The notes under the pieces are model-generated. The model saw only the letters and a list, made by a program, of their open reading frames with translations, had not been told where the DNA came from and searched no databases. The position numbers and the translations under genes were made by a program. Of a stretch of DNA of 64,000 bases, positions 1 to 9,711 are shown one piece after another (the stretch's first letter is position 1; every line of letters starts with the position of its first letter). The stretch is from Sinomonas atrocyanea (lineage in GTDB: Bacteria > Actinomycetota > Actinomycetes > Actinomycetales > Micrococcaceae), in NCBI RefSeq assembly GCF_030812675.1, contig NZ_JAUSTE010000007.1, forward strand, positions 62,001-126,000, read 5' to 3'.

Positions 1-26
1 GTCCTCAAGCCGGGCGGCCCGCACAG

Positions 27-43
27 TTCAAGATTTGCTCAAC
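27..43. promoter_or_regulatory. Direct-repeat motif upstream of the response regulator
   Basis: Two TCAA(G/C) half-sites spaced 11 bp apart (TTCAAGATTTGCTCAAC) lie about 45 bp before the response regulator ATG. Another CTCAAG is at 4-9. The same 17-bp pattern recurs at 2643-2659 upstream of the tasA-like gene. Direct repeats with 11-bp spacing are typical of OmpR-family binding sites. Autoregulation is an inference. Confidence 0.45.
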
Positions 44-87
44 CGGGCGTTCAGCGCGGCCTCCGCCGATCTGCGAGACTCTGTGGC

Positions 88-846
88 ATGGGGACAGATT
101 CCGCCGAGCGGCGCGCCGTGGTTGTCGAGGACGATGCTGACATGCGCAGCCTCCTGGCCCGGACCCTTCAGCGCCACGGCTTCGACGTCGCGCTGGCCGG
201 GACAGGAGCGGAGGGCCTCCGCATGGTCGGGGAGCACCGGCCCGACCTCGTCACGTTGGACCTGAACCTGCCCGATCTGGACGGCACCGAGGTCTGCCGC
301 CGGATCCGTGCCGTTTCGGACGCCTACGTCATGATGATCACCGGCCGGGCGGACGAGATCGACGAGCTGATGGGCCTCCAGATTGGGGCGGACGACTACA
401 TCAGCAAGCCGTTCAGCCCGCGGACCGTCCAAGCCCGGGTGGAGGCCATGTTCCGGCGTCCCCGCACGGCAGTGCCCGCTTCCGCGGTGCCGTCGCAGGA
501 GGCCACCGTGGCCGCGGCCGCGCCGGCCCCGGGCGGATCGAGGCTGGCCCACGGGGCGCTGGAGGTCGACGTCGACGCTCGGCTCGTGCTGCTGGATGGC
601 GAGGAGCTGGCCCTGACCCGGACCGAGTTCGACCTCCTGGTCCTCTTGGTCGGGGCGCCGAGGCGGGTGTGGACGCGGGAGATGCTGCTGCGGTCGGTGT
701 GGGGCGACGAGTGGGCCTCGGACGAGCACCTCGTCGAGGTCCATGTCGGCAACCTGCGCCGCAAGTTGGGGGACCGCGGCAAGGCCCCCCGATTCATCCG
801 CACCGTGCGCGGGGTGGGCTATGGGATGGTCGCCCCGGCCGGTTGA
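88..846 (+). CDS. OmpR/PhoB-family response regulator
   Basis: This 252-aa cytoplasmic two-component response regulator should bind DNA when phosphorylated. The receiver domain (about residues 9-121) has the acidic pair E14/D15-D16, the phospho-acceptor D58 (in LDLNLPD), T85 and K107 (in SKPF). An Ala/Pro-rich linker (about 125-150) leads to a winged-helix domain ending in the family signature RTVRGVGYGM. There is no adjacent histidine kinase. The neighbour is instead a convergent operon for an Hpt-like protein, a SipW-type peptidase and a TasA-like protein. The ATG at 88 has only a weak ribosome binding site. A shared direct-repeat motif upstream of both units suggests that it controls itself and the tasA-like operon (inference). 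Confidence 0.9.
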   Translation: MGTDSAERRAVVVEDDADMRSLLARTLQRHGFDVALAGTGAEGLRMVGEHRPDLVTLDLNLPDLDGTEVCRRIRAVSDAYVMMITGRADEIDELMGLQIGADDYISKPFSPRTVQARVEAMFRRPRTAVPASAVPSQEATVAAAAPAPGGSRLAHGALEVDVDARLVLLDGEELALTRTEFDLLVLLVGAPRRVWTREMLLRSVWGDEWASDEHLVEVHVGNLRRKLGDRGKAPRFIRTVRGVGYGMVAPAG

Positions 847-865
847 GCTGGGAGGGCATGTTGAC

Positions 866-1228
866 TCAGCCGCCGGCCAGGAGGTCCTCGAGCGCCTGCG
901 CGACGGCGCCGGCGCTGCGCCGCAAATCCGGCACGGAGGCCCGGGCCGAGGGGAGGTCCACCGCTCGGACCGCACGGTCCGTGCACCGGGCTGCCCGTTC
1001 GAGCTGGACGGCCCCGACCATCTCGGCCGAGGTCGCGAGGCTGAGCAGCGCCACGTGGGCGTCGTCCGTCCGCCCCGCCTCGACGGCGGCCGCGACCGTC
1101 CTGAGCCTCCGGGGGAGGAGGTCCAGGAACAGGGCCGCGAAACTCAGCGCATCGGCCGCGGAGTCGAGGTCGCCGGCGATCTCCCGCAGGCGGCCCCGTT
1201 CGAGGATGGGCAGCTCATGGGGCTCCAC
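866..1228 (-). CDS. Hpt-like four-helix protein lacking the usual phospho-histidine
   Basis: The protein is 120 aa from a GTG start at 1228 with a strong GGAGGAGG-type ribosome binding site. The start lies inside the end of the signal peptidase gene (14-nt overlap), so the two are probably translationally coupled. The helical pattern and the stretch SAEMVGAVQLERAAR match the conserved core of histidine phosphotransfer domains (H-x-L-K-x-S-A-x-x-x-G-A). Here the segment reads LSLATSAEMVGA, so Leu sits where the phosphorylated His is expected and Ala where the Lys is. It may be a pseudo-Hpt that binds the neighbouring response regulator without phosphotransfer. The fold assignment rests on motif reading only. 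Confidence 0.6.
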   Translation of the reverse strand: MEPHELPILERGRLREIAGDLDSAADALSFAALFLDLLPRRLRTVAAAVEAGRTDDAHVALLSLATSAEMVGAVQLERAARCTDRAVRAVDLPSARASVPDLRRSAGAVAQALEDLLAGG

Positions 1229-1865
1229 GGTTCTCCCCCTCCTCCCGCGATGCCCCCGGTGGACGCCGCCAGATCGAGGACAGCGCGATTCCGACAACGA
1301 GCATCGGGGCGCCGACCACGAGGGCCAGCCGCAACGACGGTGAGCGCAGGGCACGGATCACGTCGCCGAGGTGCGGAATCGCGGCCTTCGTGGTGTACAC
1401 GGAGTCGTCTGTGATGCCGGCGGCCCACGGGTCGGCGCCGTTGTTGGCGTCACCCTTGGTCCTGACCACGGTTGCCCCGGCGGGGTTGCGCGTGACCTCG
1501 ACGACCCGGTGGGTCTCGATGCGCTGGTCGTCCACGGGGATGCGATAGGTGATGATGTCCCCGACCGCCAGCTGCGCGGTCGGGGTCTTCACGCTCACCA
1601 CGACGTCTCCGGGATTGATGAGCGGGGCCATGGATCCGGTGAGCATCGTCGAGGTCTGGTAGCCGAGGAACCGGGGGCCCACCGCCAGGAACAGGAACGC
1701 TGCGGCGGCCGCAGCGAGCACGAGGGCGAGTCCGGCGCGGAGCGCGAGGCGTGCGGCCCTGCGCCAAGGGCGCGCCGTCCGGCCGCCGGACCGGCCCGTG
1801 GAGGGCTCGGACCGGCGGCGCCGCGGCGTGGCTGCTGTGCCGTCGCGGGACAAGGTGGTGCTCAT
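1215..1865 (-). CDS. sipW: SipW-type (ER-type) signal peptidase I
   Basis: This 216-aa membrane signal peptidase likely removes the signal peptide of the TasA-like protein encoded just upstream in the same operon. It has a basic, Arg-rich N-terminal tail, a membrane segment (about residues 40-65), the catalytic Ser in TGSMAP, then THRVVEV with His in place of the bacterial Lys general base, and an Asp in TKGDANNGAD. Ser-His(-Asp) is the signature of the ER/archaeal/SipW class rather than LepB. A second hydrophobic segment lies near the C-terminus (VVGAPMLVVGIAL). The ATG at 1865 has an AGGAGGA ribosome binding site. The family processes biofilm-fibre proteins in Bacillus; that substrate here is inferred from gene order. 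Confidence 0.88.
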   Translation of the reverse strand: MSTTLSRDGTAATPRRRRSEPSTGRSGGRTARPWRRAARLALRAGLALVLAAAAAAFLFLAVGPRFLGYQTSTMLTGSMAPLINPGDVVVSVKTPTAQLAVGDIITYRIPVDDQRIETHRVVEVTRNPAGATVVRTKGDANNGADPWAAGITDDSVYTTKAAIPHLGDVIRALRSPSLRLALVVGAPMLVVGIALSSIWRRPPGASREEGENRGAP

Positions 1866-1900
1866 GGCAGGTCCTCCTGAGGCGTGCCGCGGTCGGGGTG

Positions 1901-2518
1901 CTACTGGTTGGTGGCGCTGCGCTGCGTGCCGGTGAAGGCGAAGTTCACCGTGCTCGTGATGCCCTGGAACGTGTTGTCCGCGCCGGAGGGCAGCGTCAGG
2001 GTGGCGCGGAGGTTGTCGGTGTGGCCGGCGGTGACGGCGCCGAGGCCGGTCAGCGCCACGTTGGAGCCGACGACGGCCCGCGTCGCCAGGACGGAGGTCA
2101 CCGTCCCGGAGCACGTGTAGGTGTAGGCCGGGGCGGTGCCGGCTTCGGTCCAGGGGACCGAGCAGGCATCGATCGCCAGCTGGAGGCCGTTGACGGCGTC
2201 GGTGTCGAGCTTCGACGAGGGCGCCGCCGTGGTGGTCAGGGTGATGCCGGCGAGGTTCTGCGTCCCGGAGTTGGCGAGCGTCACGGCGCGCTGCACACTG
2301 TCCCCCGGCACGAGGCCCGTGGCGCCCACGCTCAGACGGTTCGCGGTTCCGGAGGCACCGAGGTTGACCGCGACGGTGCCGGAAGCGACGTTCGTGCTCG
2401 CGGAGGTCGTGGACGTGAAGGCGCCGTAGGTGCCGAGGCCGGCGACGCTCGCGGCTGCGCCGATGAGGGCGGCGGAGGCCAGGAGCTTGCCGGAGGTGGA
2501 CTTGAGGCTGAGACCCAT
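1901..2518 (-). CDS. TasA/camelysin-like secreted protein, SipW-dependent
   Basis: The protein has 205 aa. The N-terminus (GKLLASAALIGAAASVAG, then GTYGAFTSTTSAS) has the form of a SipW-dependent signal peptide: a short basic start, a hydrophobic core and a T-x-A-x-F-T-rich cleavage region. The mature part is a Ser/Thr/Ala/Val-rich beta-sandwich-like chain with a VPGD-x-x-x-R motif followed by a V-T-L-x-N-S-G strand, typical of TasA-type proteins. Two Cys (in the DACSVPW and YTCSGTV regions) may form a disulfide. It heads the operon with the SipW-type peptidase and the Hpt-like protein. It is probably exported and may form surface fibres or coat material; the precise role is not known from sequence. 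Confidence 0.75.
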   Translation of the reverse strand: MGLSLKSTSGKLLASAALIGAAASVAGLGTYGAFTSTTSASTNVASGTVAVNLGASGTANRLSVGATGLVPGDSVQRAVTLANSGTQNLAGITLTTTAAPSSKLDTDAVNGLQLAIDACSVPWTEAGTAPAYTYTCSGTVTSVLATRAVVGSNVALTGLGAVTAGHTDNLRATLTLPSGADNTFQGITSTVNFAFTGTQRSATNQ

Positions 2519-2642
2519 GTTCTTCCCCTTGATCGGGCCGGGCAGCAGGCCCGGTGCGTTGTCGTCGCCAGCCCCATCGGCTGACACAGACAACTCTCCC
2601 GCCCGGGTTTCAAGGCCACCGGCCGCCGACGGACAAGAAAGC

Positions 2643-2659
2643 CTCAAGATCGGCTCAAG
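2643..2659. promoter_or_regulatory. Second copy of the CTCAAG direct-repeat motif, upstream of the tasA-like gene
   Basis: CTCAAGATCGGCTCAAG is a pair of CTCAAG half-sites with 11-bp spacing, about 125 bp before the tasA-like start and just past the mcrC stop. It matches the motif at 27-43 in 13 of 17 positions, with both half-sites and the AGAT and GCTCAA blocks kept. A lone TTCAAG half-site is near 2609. The 148-nt gap 2519-2666 holds nothing else I can identify. Confidence 0.45.
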
Positions 2660-2666
2660 CCGCTGC

Positions 2667-3824
2667 CTACGCGGAGAGGTAGGGTGCCGCCGCCGCGATG
2701 AGCTGCTCCCGCACGCACACCGAGGCGACGGAGAGGTCCACGGTCGCTGCGCCGAGGCGGTGGCCCGAGGAGATGAAGGATTCGGTGAGCGGGCTGCCCG
2801 CGGAGGGGTACAGGAGCAGTCCGCCGGCCTCGAGCGACGCCGGGTCGGCGGCGGACTCCTGCTCCCGCACGTAGGTGTAGAGCTGGTAGAGGTGCCCGGA
2901 ATCGAGGGTCTCGCGCGCGAACCGCCCCGGCCGGATCGCTGCGGCGAACCGCGTGTCCACGATGAGGCGGCGTCCGGAGGCGGGCGCGTCGATCCACACG
3001 TCGGTGACCATGTGCGGCAGGACGGCGGCCATGCCGAGGGTGGCCCCGCTGGCCTTCCATCCGACCTTGCGCCCGCGCTGGACGGACCACCCGCGGCCGC
3101 GCCCGTGGACGGCGTAGAAGCCGCCCACCGCGCGCTCGAACAGGTGGCGGAACTGGCGCTCGTCGAGGGTTCCGCGGCCATGGCCGGGATTGGTGCGGCC
3201 GAAGGGCAGCGAGAGCTGCAGGGCGAGCCGGGCCGCGAGCAGCACGGAGCGGTCCTGCTGGTCGTTGCGGGTCAGCCGTGCAGCGGCTGACGCGGACTGG
3301 TCGCGTTGGCCTGCGCGGTCGTCGAGGATGCCGACGCCGAGCTGGGCGAGGCGCTGCGACTGCCCCTGGCAGCGGCGCACGAGCTCCTCATCGCCGCACA
3401 GGCGCGCGATCGAGGCCAGCGCCGTGCGGATGAGCCGGTTGCGGGGCGTGTCCACCGTCAGCTCCTCGAACCTGCACGCCACGAGCCCGCGCGAGAGCAG
3501 CTGGTGGGACTCGGTGCGCAGGGTGTCAATGCCGCCGCGCACCCGCGCGAGGTCGCGCGAGGTCTTCCTGAACGACGGCGTGAGCGGCCGCCGGAGGCGG
3601 TCCTCGGCGCTCGCGACGAGCAGCTCGGCGAGGAGCTCGGGCAGCTTCTCGGGGTAGTCCTCGATCCCGTCGAAGGCCTCGGGCCCGGACTGGTAGAACT
3701 CCGACGCGTACAGCAGCAGGAGCCAGACGTTGCGGACGGGGATGCGCACCCCGCCGGCGACGACGACGGAACCGTCGGCGGCCGCCGTCGTGCGCTCCGG
3801 ACCGGAGGGGCCCGCAGGCGTCAC
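2667..3824 (-). CDS. mcrC: McrC-type restriction endonuclease subunit
   Basis: This 385-aa nuclease subunit of a type IV (modified-DNA) restriction system partners the upstream McrB. The GTG start overlaps the mcrB stop by 4 nt (3821-3824), so translation is coupled. The N-terminal half contains IPVRNVWLLLLYASEFYQ, typical of McrC. The C-terminal PD-(D/E)xK-like region has D275 (VTDVW) and D290 (IVDTRF), followed by SGHLYQLYTYV, which closely resembles the nuclease core of E. coli McrC. In E. coli McrC the catalytic core is D...D-x-K; here the Lys position is R292, so activity may be altered. Confidence 0.85.
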   Translation of the reverse strand: MTPAGPSGPERTTAAADGSVVVAGGVRIPVRNVWLLLLYASEFYQSGPEAFDGIEDYPEKLPELLAELLVASAEDRLRRPLTPSFRKTSRDLARVRGGIDTLRTESHQLLSRGLVACRFEELTVDTPRNRLIRTALASIARLCGDEELVRRCQGQSQRLAQLGVGILDDRAGQRDQSASAAARLTRNDQQDRSVLLAARLALQLSLPFGRTNPGHGRGTLDERQFRHLFERAVGGFYAVHGRGRGWSVQRGRKVGWKASGATLGMAAVLPHMVTDVWIDAPASGRRLIVDTRFAAAIRPGRFARETLDSGHLYQLYTYVREQESAADPASLEAGGLLLYPSAGSPLTESFISSGHRLGAATVDLSVASVCVREQLIAAAAPYLSA

Positions 3825-6034
3825 GCGAGGCCCTCGAGGAGGGCGGCCGACGCCGACTCGGCCTTCGCCGCGTCGTCGAACCAGTACTCCTCGAGGGTCG
3901 GCACGATCTCGGTGTCGACGACCCCGCGGAACCAGTCCGCGAAGGAGGCGACGCGCTCCTCGGCCGGGGGCGTGACGAACGAGTGCCCGAGGCGGAACTC
4001 GGAGCCGAGCGCCGGGTCGTCGGCGATGCGGTCGTTGAGCGCCTCGAAGCGGAAGCGCACGAGCTCGAGCTCCTTGGGGTCCACGCCGTGCCGGGCGGAC
4101 ATCCACGCCTGCCACGCGTCGTTGACGCTGGGCTCGAGCGAGACGAACGCGAAGCGGCGGCGGAACGCGAGGTCCATGATCGCCAGCGACCGGTCCGCGA
4201 GGTTCATCGTGCCGATGATGTACAGGTTGCTCGGCACGTGCACGCTCTCGGTGCCCGAGCGGGGATAGGCGAGCTGGAGGGACTCGCGCGGGGAGCGCTT
4301 CCCGGCCTCGATCAGGGTCAGGAGCTCGCCGAAGACCTGGACGGGGTTGCCGCGGTTGATCTCCTCGATGAGCATCACGTGGGGGACGTCCGGGTTCGCG
4401 TTGGCCCGCTCGACCATCTCGAGGAACGGGCCGTCCACGAGCGTCAGCTTCCCGTCCGAGCCGGGGCGCCAGCCGCGCACGAAGTCCTCGTAGCTGGAGT
4501 TGGGGTGGAACTGGGTGGCGCGCAGGGCGGACTTGTTGTCCCGTGTGCCGATGAGCGCGTATGCGAGGCGGCGCGCGAGCCACGTCTTGCCGGTGCCCGG
4601 AGGGCCCTGCAGGATGAGGTTCTTCTTGGACCGCCACCGGGCCAGGTACCCGTTGAGGTCGGACTCGTCGACGAAGCAGCCGTCCGCCACGATGTCGCGC
4701 ACCGTGTAGCTGGCCTGCGGGGACATCGGCGTCGGGTCGTCCTCGGGCTCCGGGGCCTCCCCGGCGCTGCCCGAGTCGGCGTGCGCGCCGTGCCCGTAGC
4801 GCTCGAGGTAGGCGGTCCAGGACAGCTCCGGGAAGGAGTGGACGGCGAACTGCGGGTCCTCGAACTTGGAGGCGAGGGTGTCCAGCAGCGTCACGTACGC
4901 GGTGCCGTCGGCCGTGAAGAAGTCCTGGTCGAGCATGAGCTCGGTCTTGAGGTACTGGCGCGAGCGGCCGTCGAGCGGCAGGTAGTTCCAGGGGCGCACC
5001 CAGAACAGGCCCATGGTGAGCTTGGTGCCGACGCGGTAGATGTCCCTGGCCCGGTCGTAGGCCGCGGCGAGGCGGAAGCGCTCGTGGTCCTCGCTCGAGT
5101 CGGCGGCGGCGAGGGCGGCCTCGAACACGTCCCAGAGGCTGTCGATGTCGTCCTTCTGGCGGGTGCCCGCGGGCGGGAAGAACCACGAGTTCTGGTTGTT
5201 CAGCAGCGGGATGCCGTCGAACCCCGTCGGGGCGGGGGCGGTGATCCCGAGGAAGGCCGCCCAGTCGGCGGCGATCTCGGTGCGCTTGGCCGGGCTCGCG
5301 CCGCGGTTGAACGTGCCCATCACGGTGAACGGGCAGATGTCCTTCAGCGGCACGGGGTTGTCCCGCCAGTCGCGGTCCATGAGGAAGCCGAGCTCCTCGT
5401 GCCGCTCCTGCATCGCGCGCAGGTGCGCGAGGAGCTCGCCGCGGCGGCGGCGGAAGCCGAGCAGCGCCGTCGCCATCGCCTCGTAGAAGGCGGTCCACTC
5501 GAAGCGCTGCTCCGGCGTGGGGTCGACGTCGCCGAACCGCTTCGCCCAGGCCGGGTCGTTGCGGAAGCGGTCGGTATCCTGGGGCTCGCCGAGGAAGGTG
5601 AAGCGCAGGAGGGCCTCGCGCATCCAGTGCCCCGGGGTGACCTTCCAGATGGTGTGCCGGCCGGTGTAGAGGTACCACTCGCGCGGCCGCCCCGCGCGGG
5701 TCCAGTCGACCCCGATCTTGCGGCCGTCGCCCGGATTGGCAGTGATCACTCCGACGGCGCGGACGGCCAGGACGGGGACGGCGTGTCCGTGGGCCTCGAA
5801 GGGGAGCCCGGAGCGGCGGACGTAGGTGGACTTGAGGGCGATCCTGTCGCCGACCTTCATCGACTTGACCGTGTCCAGGTAGCGGTCCTCGAAGCCGTTC
5901 TCCCAGATGCCCTGCGAGATGAACCGCTCGGCCTGGTCCTGGGACTCCTGGTCGGCGCCGGAGGCCCCGACGAACCAGTACTGACCCTCGGGAACGCCCG
6001 CTTCCACCATTGACTGCCCTGCCTTCAGATCCAT
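3821..6034 (-). CDS. mcrB: McrB-type AAA+ GTPase with N-terminal modified-base reader-like domain
   Basis: This 737-aa protein recognises DNA and drives GTP-dependent translocation in McrBC systems. The N-terminal part (about residues 17-130; YWFVGAS..., then VGDRIALKSTY and VRAVGVITAN) has the look of an EVE/PUA-like base-flipping domain. A middle region of unclear fold follows. The AAA+ domain has Walker A GPPGTGKT (477-484), Walker B VMLIEEINRGN with E557-E558, and the McrB-type NxxD-like signature GTMNLADRS. A second ATG at residue 9 (6010) has a slightly better ribosome binding site, so the start is uncertain. Together with McrC it should restrict DNA carrying modified cytosines; the exact target cannot be read from sequence. 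Confidence 0.87.
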   Translation of the reverse strand: MDLKAGQSMVEAGVPEGQYWFVGASGADQESQDQAERFISQGIWENGFEDRYLDTVKSMKVGDRIALKSTYVRRSGLPFEAHGHAVPVLAVRAVGVITANPGDGRKIGVDWTRAGRPREWYLYTGRHTIWKVTPGHWMREALLRFTFLGEPQDTDRFRNDPAWAKRFGDVDPTPEQRFEWTAFYEAMATALLGFRRRRGELLAHLRAMQERHEELGFLMDRDWRDNPVPLKDICPFTVMGTFNRGASPAKRTEIAADWAAFLGITAPAPTGFDGIPLLNNQNSWFFPPAGTRQKDDIDSLWDVFEAALAAADSSEDHERFRLAAAYDRARDIYRVGTKLTMGLFWVRPWNYLPLDGRSRQYLKTELMLDQDFFTADGTAYVTLLDTLASKFEDPQFAVHSFPELSWTAYLERYGHGAHADSGSAGEAPEPEDDPTPMSPQASYTVRDIVADGCFVDESDLNGYLARWRSKKNLILQGPPGTGKTWLARRLAYALIGTRDNKSALRATQFHPNSSYEDFVRGWRPGSDGKLTLVDGPFLEMVERANANPDVPHVMLIEEINRGNPVQVFGELLTLIEAGKRSPRESLQLAYPRSGTESVHVPSNLYIIGTMNLADRSLAIMDLAFRRRFAFVSLEPSVNDAWQAWMSARHGVDPKELELVRFRFEALNDRIADDPALGSEFRLGHSFVTPPAEERVASFADWFRGVVDTEIVPTLEEYWFDDAAKAESASAALLEGLA

Positions 6035-6104
6035 GCCGCGTCCACGGCACCCAGAGCATTAGATCACGTTCTGCTGGACGACGCGCCCGGGATCCGGGGG
6101 CGCT

Positions 6105-6126
6105 GAGGGCCCCCCGCGGGGCCCTC
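6105..6126 (-). terminator. GC hairpin after the reductase gene
   Basis: A perfect 9-bp stem (GAGGGCCCC / GGGGCCCTC) with a 4-nt loop lies 5 nt past the stop of the minus-strand dihydrofolate reductase-like gene. There is no clear T-run. A second GC-rich hairpin (around 6085-6103) follows. Confidence 0.45.
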
Positions 6127-6130
6127 CCGG

Positions 6131-6679
6131 CTAGGCGCGGACGGTGTAGTGCACGTACACGAAGCGGCCGATCCGGCGCTCGTTGACGAGCTCGAGGTCC
6201 AGCCTCGCCTCGGGCAGCGCGGGTGTCCCGCCGCCCACCGCGACCGGGGCGATGAACAGCCGGACGTCGTCCACGAGCCGCGCCCCGAAGGCCTCCGCCG
6301 CCAGCCCCGCGCCGCCGACCTCGAGGTCGGTGTGCTCCTTGAGGGCGCGCACCGCGGCGGGGTCGAAGCTGCGCTCGAGCCGGGTGCGCGCCGTCGTGAC
6401 CTCCGGCAGCGTGCGTGAGTAGACCACCTTCTCCGCGGCGCGCCAGATCTGGGCGAAGTCGCGGACGACGCCGGCCGGCCCGGCATCGATGACCGGGTCC
6501 GCCCAGGCGCGCATCACCTCGCAGACCCGCCGGCCGTACAGGTAGGTGCCGACGGGCCGGAGGATCTCGTTCACCGCGGCATGGACGTCCTCGTCCGGCG
6601 CGGCCCAGTCGAAGCTGCCGCTGCGGTCGGCGATGTAGCCGTCGAGGGACGCGAGGTTCATGTACAGGAGCCGGCCCAT
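6131..6679 (-). CDS. Dihydrofolate reductase-like (RibD C-terminal domain) protein
   Basis: This 182-aa cytoplasmic protein belongs to the RibD C-terminal/dihydrofolate reductase-like family of NADPH-dependent reductases. It has the family opening LLYMNLASLDGYIAD, the YGRRVCEVM segment and a glycine-rich cofactor loop (LEVGGAGLAAEAFGARLVDD). The late IAPVAVGGGTPALP segment is also typical. The ATG at 6679 gives the expected N-terminus. The substrate is unknown; this is a broad family that is rarely a true folate enzyme. It stands alone between the McrBC pair and an APC permease. Confidence 0.8.
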   Translation of the reverse strand: MGRLLYMNLASLDGYIADRSGSFDWAAPDEDVHAAVNEILRPVGTYLYGRRVCEVMRAWADPVIDAGPAGVVRDFAQIWRAAEKVVYSRTLPEVTTARTRLERSFDPAAVRALKEHTDLEVGGAGLAAEAFGARLVDDVRLFIAPVAVGGGTPALPEARLDLELVNERRIGRFVYVHYTVRA

Positions 6680-6727
6680 GCGTCCACTCTCGGCTCCAGC
6701 GGCGCGCCCGGGCAAGGGCCCGCGCGC

Positions 6728-8704
<1,977 letters not shown>

Positions 8705-8799
8705 CGGGGTACCTTCCTGCTTGCGCCGCTAGTGCGACAGCCGAAAACGTACCCCGTCTACAGGTCCGCAGACCCGGTGTTTTACGGGATCTTTATGGC

Positions 8800-9111
8800 T
8801 CAGGCGGCTGCCGACTCCGGTGAGAGGACGTACACATCCCCGCGCACGCCGATGCGCACCGGTTCGCGCACGGGGAGGGCGCTCATGACGTCGATGCCCA
8901 CGGCGAGCGTCCCCGAGCGCCGCTCGTCGCTGCGTGGGCTCCACAGGACGGAGCGCTCGGTGCCGTCGACCGAGACCGTGACGACCGAGGGCACGGTCGG
9001 GAACGCGGTCAGTGCGCTGCCCGGGATCCGCAGGACCTCGGAGTTGCGGTCGGACTCGGTCACCGGCTGCGAGGCCACCACGCGCTCATAGTCGTTCTCC
9101 CACGTCTGCAT
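8800..9111 (-). CDS. Small hypothetical protein
   Basis: The protein is 103 aa from an ATG at 9111. I do not recognise a family. It is soluble, with alternating beta-type segments (SVVTVSVDGTERSVLW, LAVGIDVM, PVRIGVRGDVYVLS) and no Cys, membrane segment or signal peptide. It is followed on the same strand by the APC permease after about 95 nt, so co-transcription is possible but not certain. Confidence 0.5.
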   Translation of the reverse strand: MQTWENDYERVVASQPVTESDRNSEVLRIPGSALTAFPTVPSVVTVSVDGTERSVLWSPRSDERRSGTLAVGIDVMSALPVREPVRIGVRGDVYVLSPESAAA

Positions 9112-9197
9112 GCCTCAACGACTATCACAGACTTTCCCCCGGCGGCGGGCGGCAGGGCCGCGCGTGCCGGCCGGCCGCCGTCGTGCGGGCCGGGCTG

Positions 9198-9626
9198 CTA
9201 GGCGCCGACGGTCTTGACGATGTAGACGTCGCACGGGGCGGAGTGCGCCACTTTGTTGGCGACGCTGCCCAGCAGCCGCCCGAGCCCCTGCATCCCGCGG
9301 TTGCCGACCACGATCATCTGCGCGTCGATCCGCTCCGCCTCGGCCACGATCGCCTCGGCCGGCTTGCCGCGCGCGGCGGCGTAGGTGACGGTCAGGCCCG
9401 GCGCCTCGAGCGCGCGGGCCGTCTCCTTGGCGATCGCGACGGTCGTGTCGGCGTCCGAGACGATCCACGTGTCGCTGCCGCTGCCGAGGACCTCGGTGCG
9501 GTCGGTGTCGAACGCGGAGACGATGTGCAGCCGCGCCCCCAGCGCGAGAGCGAGCTGCTTGGCCTGCGCGGCAGCGCGCTCGGCAGTCTCGCTCCCGTCC
9601 ACGCCGACCACGATCGGTCCAGTCAT
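9198..9626 (-). CDS. Universal stress protein (UspA family)
   Basis: This 142-aa cytoplasmic protein carries the single-domain Usp fold. The N-terminus IVVGVDGSETAERA carries the first nucleotide-binding Asp, and the C-terminal G-x2-G-x9-G-S motif is intact in GNRGMQGLGRLLGSVANKV, so ATP binding is likely. Such proteins respond to starvation and oxidative stress. A GC-rich stretch at 9135-9190 follows the gene and may terminate it. It stands alone between the small unknown protein and the NAD(P)-binding protein. Confidence 0.88.
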   Translation of the reverse strand: MTGPIVVGVDGSETAERAAAQAKQLALALGARLHIVSAFDTDRTEVLGSGSDTWIVSDADTTVAIAKETARALEAPGLTVTYAAARGKPAEAIVAEAERIDAQMIVVGNRGMQGLGRLLGSVANKVAHSAPCDVYIVKTVGA

Positions 9627-9711
9627 GATGTGCCCCTCCTCAAGGATGACCTGATGTGGCCACCGTACCCGGCGCCGCGCACGGGCCGCGCGAGGCGGCC
9701 CCGCCCGCGGG

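Noticed and set aside
3983-6013. Long open frame on the plus strand opposite mcrB
   Set aside because: It is antisense to a gene with clear AAA+ motifs, and its translation is a low-complexity Gly/Val/Glu/Arg-rich text typical of high-GC mirror frames.
8705-8799. Riboswitch in the leader of the APC permease
   Set aside because: I could not recognise a conserved riboswitch core in this 95-nt gap.
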